From an uncultured Eubacteriales bacterium (lineage in GTDB: Bacteria > Bacillota > Clostridia > Oscillospirales > CAG-272): a stretch of 64,000 nt of DNA. Position numbers and translations under genes: made by a program. The notes beneath the pieces are model-generated. The model saw only the letters and a program-made list of their open reading frames with translations. It was not told where the DNA came from and searched no databases. This document shows positions 25,238 to 33,379 of this stretch, piece by piece (position 1 is the stretch's first letter; each line of letters opens with the position of its first letter). The stretch spans positions 1 through 64,000 of the forward strand of contig CAKROZ010000004.1 in the NCBI GenBank assembly GCA_934373635.1. Reading direction: 5' to 3'.

Positions 25238-25347
25238 TCATATTGCGGAGAGGGGCGGTCGGTGGAAAAACGCCTGTCCGACGTTTTTCCGACGGATAAA
25301 AAAAGAGAGAACGACACTTTGCCGTCCTCTCCCGGGTTTCGGGATGA

Positions 25348-26796
25348 TTATTTTTTCGTGACACGCTTCGTTTTTTCGAGTGCGGACAATTTGTTCTGCT
25401 CGGCAAGCGCCTCGTCCTCCTTCGAAAGGAGAAGGGCGATGATCAGCGCGATGTTGTAATAGAAGAGGGGGTAGATCATGAAGGCGAATACATCGAGCAG
25501 ACATTCGGCGAGGAACATCAGGATCGCGATGCCGAGGAAGCTCTTTTCGAGCGAGGGATGGCGGAAAAAGGGGCGCAGGGTCATGATGCGGTAAAGGGCA
25601 TATACGACAAGTCCGACGACACCCGTCGACGCGAGAAACTGGATCGGCGTGTTGTGCACCATGACGGGGAAGAGGGAGATGCCGTAGTTGTTCAGAAGCT
25701 CGAGCGCCTCGATGAAGAAGCCCGCACCGAAGATCGGATTCTTGCGGAACGCCCACATCGCATTGCGCCAGATCACGAAGCGTCCGTTGTCCATAAAGCC
25801 GCGCTCGAAATAATCCGAGAGAAGGCGCATGATGTTTTCTCGGAAGAGAACGAAGCCGACAAGCGCACCGATCAGGAGAAGGAGACTTCCGACGCGGAAT
25901 GCCTTTCGGTTCTTCCCGTACACGCAGCTGATGATCAGACAGCAAAGATACGCGATGCCGCCGAAGAGAAGCGCGTTGCGCGACATGGTGAGAATGACGG
26001 CGGCGAGAAGTGCTGTTGCGATGAGAAAATGAAACAGAGCGAATTTTCCTTGGATCGCGCGGTAAAAATTCAGGGGGATGAGAACGGAAAGCACGGTGCC
26101 GATCGTAGTGCAGACGCCCCAGCCCATGAAGATATAATTCTTGACGATCTGTCCCTTCTCGTTGATGATGTTACCGTTCAGGAACATTAGGACGACTTCC
26201 GCGATCAGAAGCAGGGAGATAAGCGTCGTGATATAGCAGAAATAGGAGAACAGCTCCTTCGGATTCTCCCGCTCGAGCCCGTGATACATGAGGACGAAGA
26301 AGAGAAAGAAGGAGAAGACCTGGATCCCGCCGAAGAGAAGATTCATCGGCGTATACTTGTCCGCACCGAGCCCGTTCAGTAAAAAGATCGCGGACAGGCA
26401 GAGCAGGGGGAGGAGCAGGGGCGTGTTTTTGAACCCGATGCGCCCGAGCAGTCCCGTTTTCACAATGTAAAAGACAAAGCCGAAGAGCAGGAGGGCGGCA
26501 AGACAAATGACGATGATGAGTCGCGGCCCCGTAAAATAATAGTCGGAGAGAACGGGCGAGCAGGGGGTGTTCTTTACCGAGACCTGGTAGATGAAGGTTA
26601 GGGCAAAGGGGATCATCGGACGAAGAGAGTCCGAGACCATCAGAGCCAGAACGAAAAGGCAACAGCCGAGGATGTTGATATAGAATTCGTAACCGGTCAT
26701 GTGCCCGATGAAAACCATCAGACAGACCGATACGGGATACGCGTAGCCTTCAAAGAAGGACGCGAGCTTTTCCCGTGCGCAACGCACAAGCTGCAT
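25348..26796 (-). CDS. O-antigen ligase/polymerase-like membrane protein
   Basis: The 482-residue protein has about twelve transmembrane helices, with the Wzy_C-type motif MSRNALLFGG in the middle and the long periplasm-side loop (RFVIWRNAMWAFRKNPIFGAG, then HNTPIQFLASTG) typical of O-antigen ligase family proteins. In Gram-positive bacteria such proteins polymerise or attach surface polysaccharide. No glycosyltransferase neighbours it directly, though a GT4 gene and a second ligase-like gene lie at 40.9-45.6 kb. Its promoter at 26846-26874 is divergent from that of rnc. Confidence 0.8.
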   Translation of the reverse strand: MQLVRCAREKLASFFEGYAYPVSVCLMVFIGHMTGYEFYINILGCCLFVLALMVSDSLRPMIPFALTFIYQVSVKNTPCSPVLSDYYFTGPRLIIVICLAALLLFGFVFYIVKTGLLGRIGFKNTPLLLPLLCLSAIFLLNGLGADKYTPMNLLFGGIQVFSFFLFFVLMYHGLERENPKELFSYFCYITTLISLLLIAEVVLMFLNGNIINEKGQIVKNYIFMGWGVCTTIGTVLSVLIPLNFYRAIQGKFALFHFLIATALLAAVILTMSRNALLFGGIAYLCCLIISCVYGKNRKAFRVGSLLLLIGALVGFVLFRENIMRLLSDYFERGFMDNGRFVIWRNAMWAFRKNPIFGAGFFIEALELLNNYGISLFPVMVHNTPIQFLASTGVVGLVVYALYRIMTLRPFFRHPSLEKSFLGIAILMFLAECLLDVFAFMIYPLFYYNIALIIALLLSKEDEALAEQNKLSALEKTKRVTKK

Positions 26797-26845
26797 GACC
26801 GATCACTACCTCCGTCGAATTTGCGCCGGATAGGGGCGTTTCATT

Positions 26846-26874
26846 TATTTTACCACAAATTCTCCGCTTTGTCA
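26846..26874 (-). promoter_or_regulatory. promoter of the O-antigen-ligase-like gene
   Basis: Minus-strand TTGACA (26869-26874), 17 nt, TAAAAT (26846-26851). Confidence 0.75.
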
Positions 26875-26925
26875 ACCGCCTTTCTTTATATGCACGCAAA
26901 AGAAAAGGAAAATCCACATTTTTCA

Positions 26926-26954
26926 TTGACAAACCCTGCGGAAAATGGTAGAAT
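26926..26954 (+). promoter_or_regulatory. promoter of rnc
   Basis: TTGACA (26926-26931), 17 nt, TAGAAT (26949-26954). Confidence 0.7.
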
Positions 26955-26992
26955 AAACACACATTCCGAGGAAATGAGAGGATATCTTTGCG

Positions 26993-27997
26993 ATGGATTT
27001 TGAAAAAAACAGGCATACGATCGAGGACACGCTCGGTTATCGCTTCCGCGATCCCTCTCTTTTGAAGCAGGCGTTCACCCGCACGAGCTATTGCAACGAG
27101 GAAAAAATGCGCGGGGGAGAGGTTCCGCAGTCGAACGAGGTGCTCGAATTTTTCGGGGACGGAATTCTTTCCGCGGCGATCATCACCTTCATGATCCGCG
27201 ATTTTTCGACGCGCTGTCCCTTCGGGATCCGCACGGCACTTGCCGAAGGGGATTTTTCCAATATCAAATCCCGCCTGAGCGATAAAAAGAATCTCGCGAA
27301 AAGTATGCGGGAACTCGGACTCCAAGAGTATCTGATTTTGGGCGCGGGAGACGCGAAGACGGGCGCCGCCGACGAGCCGTCGGTGATGGAGGATCTCTTC
27401 GAGAGCATTGTCGGCGCGGTCTATATCGACAGCGGGTGCGATCTGTCGGTCGTTCTGCCCATCGTCTCGCGGATGCTCGATGTCGGCGAATATCTTACGA
27501 AGTCCGGCGACGCGGTGAAAAGCCCGAAGAATTCGCTTCAGGAATTCTGCGCGGATAAAAAGCACCGTCTGCCGTCCCCCGTCTATACCGTCGTCGCGGA
27601 GAGCGGCCCCGAGCATAAACGTACCTATGAATATCTTTGCACCGTCGGCGGCAAGTCATACGGTCGCGGCGTCGGAAAAAACCGAACCGTTGCCGAAAGC
27701 GCCGCGGCAGAGGAAACGCTTCGTATGCTCGAGGCGGAATGGGCAGGCGCCGACGCCCCGCAAGCGAAGACGACGAGCGTCCCTGCCTGCGAGCGCCTTT
27801 CGAAATACGCGGCGGGCCGCCGTCTGCCGCCTCCGCTCTACGAGGATCTCGGCGAGACGGGCGGAGACGACTACGAGCGCTACTATCGCGCCGCCTGTCG
27901 CTTCGGAAGTTATCATGCCGAAGGGAAAGGACGAAGCAAAAAGGAAGCGAAAAACACAGCCGCCGAGCATGTTCTCGCAAAGCTAAAAGAACACTGA
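26993..27997 (+). CDS. rnc: ribonuclease III with two dsRNA-binding domains
   Basis: The 334-residue protein is about 100 residues longer than usual bacterial RNase III (about 225-240). The catalytic domain is intact: SNEVLEFFGDGIL (Glu49, Glu52, Asp56) and EDLFESIVGAVYIDSG (Asp134, Glu137). A first dsRBD spans about residues 180-247 (SPKNSLQEFC, then ESAAAEETLRML). After an Ala/Thr-rich linker a second dsRBD-like region spans about 267-332 (ERLSKYAAGRRLPPP, then KGRSKKEAKNTAAEHVL). It cleaves double-stranded RNA in rRNA and mRNA processing. GAGAGG precedes the ATG. The usual neighbours smc and ftsY are absent. Confidence 0.92.
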   Translation: MDFEKNRHTIEDTLGYRFRDPSLLKQAFTRTSYCNEEKMRGGEVPQSNEVLEFFGDGILSAAIITFMIRDFSTRCPFGIRTALAEGDFSNIKSRLSDKKNLAKSMRELGLQEYLILGAGDAKTGAADEPSVMEDLFESIVGAVYIDSGCDLSVVLPIVSRMLDVGEYLTKSGDAVKSPKNSLQEFCADKKHRLPSPVYTVVAESGPEHKRTYEYLCTVGGKSYGRGVGKNRTVAESAAAEETLRMLEAEWAGADAPQAKTTSVPACERLSKYAAGRRLPPPLYEDLGETGGDDYERYYRAACRFGSYHAEGKGRSKKEAKNTAAEHVLAKLKEH

Positions 27998-28039
27998 ACT
28001 TGCAAAAAATGCAACGTATTCTTTGCAAAAATGATATAA

Positions 28040-28092
28040 ATCAAAGCCACGCAGGGGCTGCCGCAATGCGAAAGCCCCTGCGTGGCTTTGAT
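28040..28092. terminator. long bidirectional hairpin between rnc and hpf
   Basis: A 20-bp perfect inverted repeat (28040-28059 with 28073-28092) between two convergent genes. There is no clear T-run, but the position suggests termination for both. Confidence 0.6.
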
Positions 28093-28149
28093 ATCGGAAG
28101 GCTATGTGCCTTTTGCACCGCCTTTCACTGTCACTATGTCAGAATCCCG

Positions 28150-28674
28150 TCATTCGGGCATCAGGACGCCGTAGTTGCCGTCCTTCCTTTTATAGACAAC
28201 CGCGGTCTTTCCCGATTCGGCGTCACGAAAGACGAAGAAGGTGTGACCGACGAGGTTCATCTGTAAGATCGCCTCGGGCACCGTCATCGGCTTCTCGTCG
28301 TAGGTCTTCGTCCGCACGACGAACTCGCCGTCTTCCGCAATCTCTTCCTGCGGCTCGGCTTCCGTCGGGCGGAAGGCGTCGCGGCGCACCGTCTTTTCGA
28401 GACGCGTCTTGTTTTTGCGGATCTGACGCTCGAGACTGTCGACCGAACGGTCGAGCGCCGTCTCGAAGGTGTCGCTTTCCTCCTCACTGCGGAAGGTCAC
28501 ATTTCCGTAGCGTATCGTGATCTCGACGATCTTGACGCCCTTGCGCACCCTGCACGTGATCTGTGCCTCGGTCTCGTCGCCGAAAAATCTGTCGAACTTG
28601 TGCAGCTTCCGCTCGATGGTGTCGCGGAGACTGTCGCGGACGTTCATCTGTTTGCCGGATACCGAAATTTTCAT
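28150..28674 (-). CDS. hpf: ribosome hibernation-promoting factor, long form
   Basis: The 174-residue protein has the N-terminal ribosome-binding fold (MKISVSGKQMNVRDSLRDTIERKL with HKFDRFF next), a charged linker, and a C-terminal dimerisation domain (TYDEKPMTVPEAILQMNLVGHTFFVFRDAE, then VVYKRKDGNYGVL). The long form joins 70S ribosomes into 100S dimers in stationary phase. I prefer the ATG at 28674 (after GGGGTG) to a GTG at 28683. The promoter lies at 28756-28784. It is convergent with rnc. Confidence 0.95.
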   Translation of the reverse strand: MKISVSGKQMNVRDSLRDTIERKLHKFDRFFGDETEAQITCRVRKGVKIVEITIRYGNVTFRSEEESDTFETALDRSVDSLERQIRKNKTRLEKTVRRDAFRPTEAEPQEEIAEDGEFVVRTKTYDEKPMTVPEAILQMNLVGHTFFVFRDAESGKTAVVYKRKDGNYGVLMPE

Positions 28675-28755
28675 GAGATTCACCCCGCCGTGATGGCGGT
28701 CCTTTCTCGGATCGTCCGACGGAAAGAGGAAACTTCTCTTTCCCTCGGCACTTAC

Positions 28756-28784
28756 AGTATATCATAGTTTCTGTGAAAAGTAAA
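28756..28784 (-). promoter_or_regulatory. promoter of hpf
   Basis: Minus-strand TTTACT (28779-28784), 17 nt, TATACT (28756-28761). Confidence 0.6.
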
Positions 28785-28848
28785 TAGCATATTCGTGAAA
28801 ATTTAAGGAAATTTTGTGAATGTTTGTCGCGTCTCCGAAAAAGAAAGC

Positions 28849-28878
28849 CGCCGACAGGCTCCGAAAAACCTGTCGGCG
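28849..28878. terminator. hairpin between hpf and the isomerase gene
   Basis: A 10-bp stem CGCCGACAGG/CCTGTCGGCG (28849-28858 with 28869-28878) with an A-rich loop. Its position downstream of the minus-strand isomerase gene suggests a terminator; the T-run is poor. Confidence 0.45.
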
Positions 28879-29016
28879 ACATCCCGATCGCGGGAAACAA
28901 AAGAGCAAATGCGGGACCCGCGCCAAACCGTGCGCTTCTTCCCGTAAAAACTCAAAGTCCTCACAACCGACCAAAAATCATGAATTCGGGATTATCATAC
29001 AGTCCGAGTTTTCACT

Positions 29017-29038
29017 GATAATTCATAATTCTTAATTT
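29017..29038 (-). repeat. AT-rich 3'-associated repeat
   Basis: Read on the minus strand directly after the isomerase stop: AATTAAGAATTATGAATTAT, closely matching the sequence after the lipoprotein stop at 5590. Confidence 0.5.
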
Positions 29039-30007
29039 TTAAGCCCATCCCATGGTCGTGGGTTTCGGCTCGCGGATGATGGACTGCTTCAAAAATTCCA
29101 CCGCGTGGGCAAGACCCTCGTCGGGCGTCATGAGCGAATCCTCGTGCTCGATCGACATCACCTTGTCGTAACCGACAAGACGGAGCGCGGAGATCATATC
29201 GCGCCAGTAGTCGAGACCGTTGCCGTAGCCGATGGTGCGGAAGATCCAGGAGCGGTGAGCCTCGTCGCTGTAATGCTTGGTGTCGAGGACGCCGAACTTC
29301 GCGGTGTTGTACTTGTCGATCTTCGTGTCCTTCGCGTGGAAGTGGTAGATCGCCCCTTTCAGTGCGCGGATGGCGGCAACCGGCTCGATGCCCTGCCAGA
29401 TGAGGTGCGAGGGGTCAAAGTTGGCACCGATCACGTCGCCGACGGCGGCGCGGAGCTTCAAGAGCGTCTCGGGATTATAAACGCAGAAGCCGGGGTGCAT
29501 CTCAAACGCGATCTTCGTTACGCCGTGTGCCAGCGCAAAGGCGGACGCTTCCTTCCAATAGGGAATGAGCACCTTGTTCCACTGATAGTCGAGAACGGCG
29601 AGGTAATCGTCGGGCCATGCGCAGGTCGCCCAGTTGGGCGTCTTGTCCTCGGGCGAGCCGCCGGGGCAGCCGGAGAAGGTCACAACGGTGTCGATGCCGA
29701 TCTTCTCGGCGAGAAGGACGGCGTTGCGGTAGTCGTCGTCATATGCCTTCGCAATCTTCTTGTCGGGGTGCACGGGGTTGCCGTGGACAGACAACGCGCA
29801 GATCTCGAGTCCGTGCTTTTTGAAAGTGGCGAGCCAGTTTTCGAGTGCCTTTTCATCCTTCAAGAGGACGGCAGGGTCGCAGTGCGCCTTTCCGGGGTAG
29901 CCGCCGCAGCCGATCTCAACCGCCTCGATGCCGAGCTTCTCGAATTTCGCGAGCGCTTCGTCGAGCGGAAGGTTGGCGAACAGGTTGGTAAGTACGCTGA
30001 GTTTCAT
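29039..30007 (-). CDS. sugar phosphate isomerase/epimerase (xylose-isomerase-like TIM barrel)
   Basis: The 322-residue protein begins MKLSVLTNLFANLPLDEALAKF and keeps metal-binding positions of the AP2Ec fold: EIGCGG, EMHPGFCVYN, ANFDPSHLIWQG, YHFHAKDTKID and SIEHEDS. These enzymes isomerise or epimerise sugars or inositol derivatives; IolE/IolI-like proteins are relatives. There is no carbohydrate-pathway neighbour, so the substrate remains open. The promoter is at 30038-30066, with GTAAGGAGACC before the ATG. Confidence 0.9.
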   Translation of the reverse strand: MKLSVLTNLFANLPLDEALAKFEKLGIEAVEIGCGGYPGKAHCDPAVLLKDEKALENWLATFKKHGLEICALSVHGNPVHPDKKIAKAYDDDYRNAVLLAEKIGIDTVVTFSGCPGGSPEDKTPNWATCAWPDDYLAVLDYQWNKVLIPYWKEASAFALAHGVTKIAFEMHPGFCVYNPETLLKLRAAVGDVIGANFDPSHLIWQGIEPVAAIRALKGAIYHFHAKDTKIDKYNTAKFGVLDTKHYSDEAHRSWIFRTIGYGNGLDYWRDMISALRLVGYDKVMSIEHEDSLMTPDEGLAHAVEFLKQSIIREPKPTTMGWA

Positions 30008-30037
30008 ATCATCGGGTCTCCTTACTGTTTTTTCTTT

Positions 30038-30066
30038 ATTATAACAGGCTTTTTCTCATTTTTCAA
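30038..30066 (-). promoter_or_regulatory. promoter of the isomerase gene
   Basis: Minus-strand TTGAAA (30061-30066), 17 nt, TATAAT (30038-30043). Confidence 0.7.
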
Positions 30067-30105
30067 GTGCGAAAAGAAAAATTCTCGCCATCCCCGCAAA
30101 ATCGA

Positions 30106-30134
30106 TTGACAGGTCAGCAGTGTTGTGATATAAT
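30106..30134 (+). promoter_or_regulatory. promoter of the Nudix gene
   Basis: Perfect TTGACA (30106-30111), 17 nt, perfect TATAAT (30129-30134). Confidence 0.85.
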
Positions 30135-30180
30135 AAGACATACTTCGGCGGAAACCGAAACGCCGCACAAGGAGAAAAAG

Positions 30181-30750
30181 ATGCAGGATCTGACCGAAAC
30201 GAGACTGTCACGCAAAGAGATCTATCACGGAAAGGTGCTTCACGTCGTGGAGGATACCGTAAAACTCCCGAACGGGGAGCAGGCGACACGGGAGATCTGC
30301 CTCCATGTCGGCGCGGTGTGCGTTCTGCCCCTCCTCTCCGACGGCAGTGTGCTGATGGAGCGGCAGTTCCGCTACGCGCACGGACGCGTGTTCTTCGAGA
30401 TTCCGGCAGGGAAGCTGAATTTCCCCGAGGAAGATACCCTCGAGGCGGCGAAGCGGGAGTTGCGCGAAGAGACGGGCGCCGTCGCGGGGACGTATACCTT
30501 CCTCGGCGGACTCGATACCTCTCCCGCCCTCGTCAGCGAGAAGATCTCCATGTACCTTGCCGAGGACATCACCTTCGGTGAACGCGCTCTCGACGAGGAC
30601 GAGTTTCTGGAGGTTGAGCGCGTCCCACTCGATACGCTCTACGAGATGGTCATGCGCGGCGAGATCCGTGATGCCAAAACGCAGATCGCCGTCCTGAAGA
30701 CCCGCGCTATTCTTGAAAGACGAAAAAGAGCACAAGCACCGTTTTTGTGA
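30181..30750 (+). CDS. nudF: Nudix hydrolase, ADP-ribose pyrophosphatase type
   Basis: The 189-residue protein starts at 30181 after AAGGAGAAAAAG; the open frame extends further up but the promoter lies inside that extension. The Nudix box is visible as the EIPAGKLNF stretch followed by LEAAKRELREETGA, with the substrate-binding VLMERQFRYAHGR before and a long C-terminal part as in ADP-ribose pyrophosphatases. It hydrolyses ADP-ribose to AMP and ribose-5-phosphate, removing reactive sugar. It probably shares the transcript with the CvpA-like gene. Confidence 0.88.
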   Translation: MQDLTETRLSRKEIYHGKVLHVVEDTVKLPNGEQATREICLHVGAVCVLPLLSDGSVLMERQFRYAHGRVFFEIPAGKLNFPEEDTLEAAKRELREETGAVAGTYTFLGGLDTSPALVSEKISMYLAEDITFGERALDEDEFLEVERVPLDTLYEMVMRGEIRDAKTQIAVLKTRAILERRKRAQAPFL

Positions 30751-30854
30751 AAGACCGAAACAAGCAGAGATTCAACGACGTGAGGTGCAGACGGCGTAGC
30801 ATCAACAAAGAAAATCAAAATGAAATCAAACGAATTTACGATAAAGGAGAAACA

Positions 30855-32408
30855 ATGGAAATCTCGCAAACCATATCTTACGCCATTTACGGCATCGCGG
30901 CACTCTTTCTTCTGATCGGTGTGATCCGCGGACTTCTTCGCGGATTCGGAAAGGAATTTCTGAGCCTTCTGACACTGGCGCTCTCCACCGTGGCATCTTT
31001 TGCCCTCTGCACACGCGCATACGCGCAGGTGCATGAGTACCTCGCCGGAAAGACGGTCGGCGCCCTCCTTGCCGAGACGCAGTGGCAGCTTTCGGACACG
31101 CTCGCGGACGCACTCAACAATCTCAGCGTCGATACCGCGGAGATCATCTTCGCGCTTCCGATCACCATCGTGGTGCTTCCCATCGCTTTTGTCACCTTAA
31201 CTTTACTTTTGCAGTTTGTTCTCGGCATTTTGCGCCTGATTATCGACCTCATTTTCTTCCGCGGGAAGAAAAACGGCGCGAGCCGTCTCGGCGGTATGCT
31301 TCTCGGCGTCGTGCGCGGCGGTGTCGTCGCGGCGCTCTTGCTTCTGCCGATCTCGGGGCTTCTCTCTCTTGCGAAGGACTCGGTTGCCATCGTGCGGAGC
31401 GAGGCGGGCGCGGACGCGCAGGTCGTCACCCTCTATAACGACTACCTGAAAGAGAGTGCGGAAAACAACCCCCTGCCGACCCTTGTGATGCAGGCGGGCG
31501 GAGAATATGTCTGTTCCTCTCTCGCGACCGTGAACCTCGACGGACCGCGGCAGGACATGCGCGAGAGCTTCAAGAGCCTCATCGGTGCGGCGTGCGACGC
31601 CTCTTCTTTGAGCGGCGCGGATTTCACCGCCCTGACACCCGAGAATGAGGAAGCGGTGCGCTCCCTCGTCTCCCGCCTCGGAGAGAACCCGCAACTTGCG
31701 AAGCTCGTCGCGGGCTTGGCAAAGGCGGTGTCCGAGGCATCGGAGCAGGAGAATTTCACCCTGAATCTCGGCGATCCCTACGACGGCTTCGTTCTGTCCT
31801 TCCTTCATATTTTCAGCGACAGCAACGCAAGTAACATCGAGGGGGATGTGCGCACTCTCGCCGAGGTCTATATCCTTCTTTCGGACAACGGGGTGCTTCC
31901 CGCCTTTACCGAAAGCTCGGATGCCGTCGTCGATAAGCTTATCGTCAAGGACGAAAACGGCGAGACCGTGATCGCGAAGGTGATCGCCGAGCTCCGCGCC
32001 AACGAGCGGACGAAGCCCGTCGTCGCCGAGCTGACGAAATTCTCGGTCTCCCTGATGGCGGGACAGGTCGGCATCGAGGGGGTCAATGAAGAGACCTATG
32101 AGAGCGTCAAGAGCGGCGTCAAGGAGCTTCTCACCATCAAGAAGGAGGAGAAGACCGACGAAGAGTATAAGGAAGATGTCAAGAGCATCCTCGACAAGAC
32201 CCTGAAGGAAAACGACATCGAGGTGTCGGAGGAGATCGTCTCCGAAATGGCGCAGTACGTCTCCGACAACTACGAGGAGCTACACATCGACGAGCCGGAG
32301 GGTCTCGACGACGATAAGATCAGCGACGTCCTGCTCTCCTACTACGACGCGTACCTGAAATATCAGGCGGGCGAGCTCTCGCCCGAGGACCTTCCCGAGC
32401 TTCCGTAA
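30855..32408 (+). CDS. CvpA-like membrane protein with a large acidic C-terminal region
   Basis: The 517-residue protein starts at 30855 after AAAGGAG. The first 190 residues hold about four transmembrane helices in a CvpA-like arrangement (GVIRGLLRGFGKEFLSLL, ITIVVLPIAFVTLTLLLQFVLG, RLGGMLLGVVRGGVVAALLLLP). The rest is hydrophilic, rich in Glu, Asp, Lys and Ser, with a likely extended helical tail (TIKKEEKTDEEYKEDVKSIL). CvpA proteins contribute to colicin production and envelope homeostasis; no biochemical role is established. Possession of a tail longer than the CvpA core is unusual. Confidence 0.78.
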   Translation: MEISQTISYAIYGIAALFLLIGVIRGLLRGFGKEFLSLLTLALSTVASFALCTRAYAQVHEYLAGKTVGALLAETQWQLSDTLADALNNLSVDTAEIIFALPITIVVLPIAFVTLTLLLQFVLGILRLIIDLIFFRGKKNGASRLGGMLLGVVRGGVVAALLLLPISGLLSLAKDSVAIVRSEAGADAQVVTLYNDYLKESAENNPLPTLVMQAGGEYVCSSLATVNLDGPRQDMRESFKSLIGAACDASSLSGADFTALTPENEEAVRSLVSRLGENPQLAKLVAGLAKAVSEASEQENFTLNLGDPYDGFVLSFLHIFSDSNASNIEGDVRTLAEVYILLSDNGVLPAFTESSDAVVDKLIVKDENGETVIAKVIAELRANERTKPVVAELTKFSVSLMAGQVGIEGVNEETYESVKSGVKELLTIKKEEKTDEEYKEDVKSILDKTLKENDIEVSEEIVSEMAQYVSDNYEELHIDEPEGLDDDKISDVLLSYYDAYLKYQAGELSPEDLPELP

Positions 32409-32465
32409 ACAAGCACCGCGATCCCGAAGCCGCAATGAGCTTCGGACAAAATCAAAAAACGACGA

Positions 32466-32517
32466 AAGGGCTGTCGCATCTTGGTCTTCGCCAGACCATT
32501 TGCGACAGCCTTTTTTT
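32466..32517 (+). terminator. terminator after the CvpA-like gene
   Basis: Stem GGCTGTCGCA/TGCGACAGCC with an inner TGGTCT/AGACCA hairpin, followed by seven T residues at 32511-32517. Confidence 0.88.
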
Positions 32518-32603
32518 GCCTTCGGGATTGCTTTTGATGCGATAGCCGCGAGATGGGAAGATCCATGGCTTTGCATCGTTTGTTCAGACATATTTTCTCT
32601 TTA

Positions 32604-33172
32604 TCACAGATCCAAGCTATTCTCATCAAGAAGGAAATTGCATATTCCCATCGTAACGATGCCATCATCGTTTCGTCTGACTTTCATGTTATCACGCACG
32701 ACGATAATTTTTTTGAAGGAGTCGTTGATGCTTTTGAGAGAACGTTGCTCCTGCTCGATTTTTTCGGGATTCGACATTGAAAACGCCGATTGAATATAGT
32801 ATTTTTGGCTTCCCTTCGTTGCTACGAAATCAACCTCAAACTGTTTTTTCGCGGACTTTCCTTCTTTGTCTTTTCCGTAATACTCAACAGTCCGACATCA
32901 ACGCGAAAACCTCGAATACGAAGCTCATTATAAATGATATTTTCCATAATATGATTTTCTTCGGTCTGCCTAAACTCAAGACGGGCATTGCGAAGCCCTA
33001 TGTCCTCAAAATAATATTTTGCGGGAGAATTGATATATTTTCTACCCTTGACATCATATCTTTTCGCCTTACTTACGAGGAAAGCATCAATCAAATAATC
33101 AAGATACTTTTTCAAGGTTTTATCTTCTCTGGATTATTTGCACCGATGGTGGGACAAGGTATAGTTGAATGA
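32604..33172 (-). pseudogene. decayed AAA ATPase with DUF4143 (C-terminal part)
   Basis: On the minus strand the reading KYLDYLIDAFLVSKAKRYD, VKGRKYINSPAKYYFED and NHIMENIIYNELRIRG is the DUF4143 region of the archaeal-type/bacterial ATPase family found in many gut Clostridia. At about 32860 the frame shifts by one base. Correcting it gives FEVDFVATKGSQKYYIQSAF, then EKIEQEQRSLKSINDS and a stop at 32604-32606. The ATPase half is missing and upstream text is degenerate (a GANNPEKI remnant). The segment is markedly lower in GC than its surroundings, fitting a transferred gene in decay. Confidence 0.75.
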
Positions 33173-33313
33173 TTTTTACCCTTTAGATTTTCATTCTCGC
33201 GGGTAGAATTATCCTCGCCGGAGAAATTCGCGGGGCAGAGAATATTGGTATTTAAGAGTAATATGAGTTGCCAAGATGCTTTTTCGCATGAGAAAGAAAG
33301 CAAAACTGAAAAG

Positions 33314-33348
33314 CTACGCCCCTATCACGATTTGTGATAGGGGCGTAG
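33314..33348 (-). terminator. terminator of the pheST operon
   Basis: A perfect 15-bp stem (33314-33328 with 33334-33348) with a 5-nt loop. On the minus strand the stem is followed by CTTTT. Confidence 0.8.
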
Positions 33349-33379
33349 TGTTGCTATCTATTGTTTGCAATTTTGCGGT

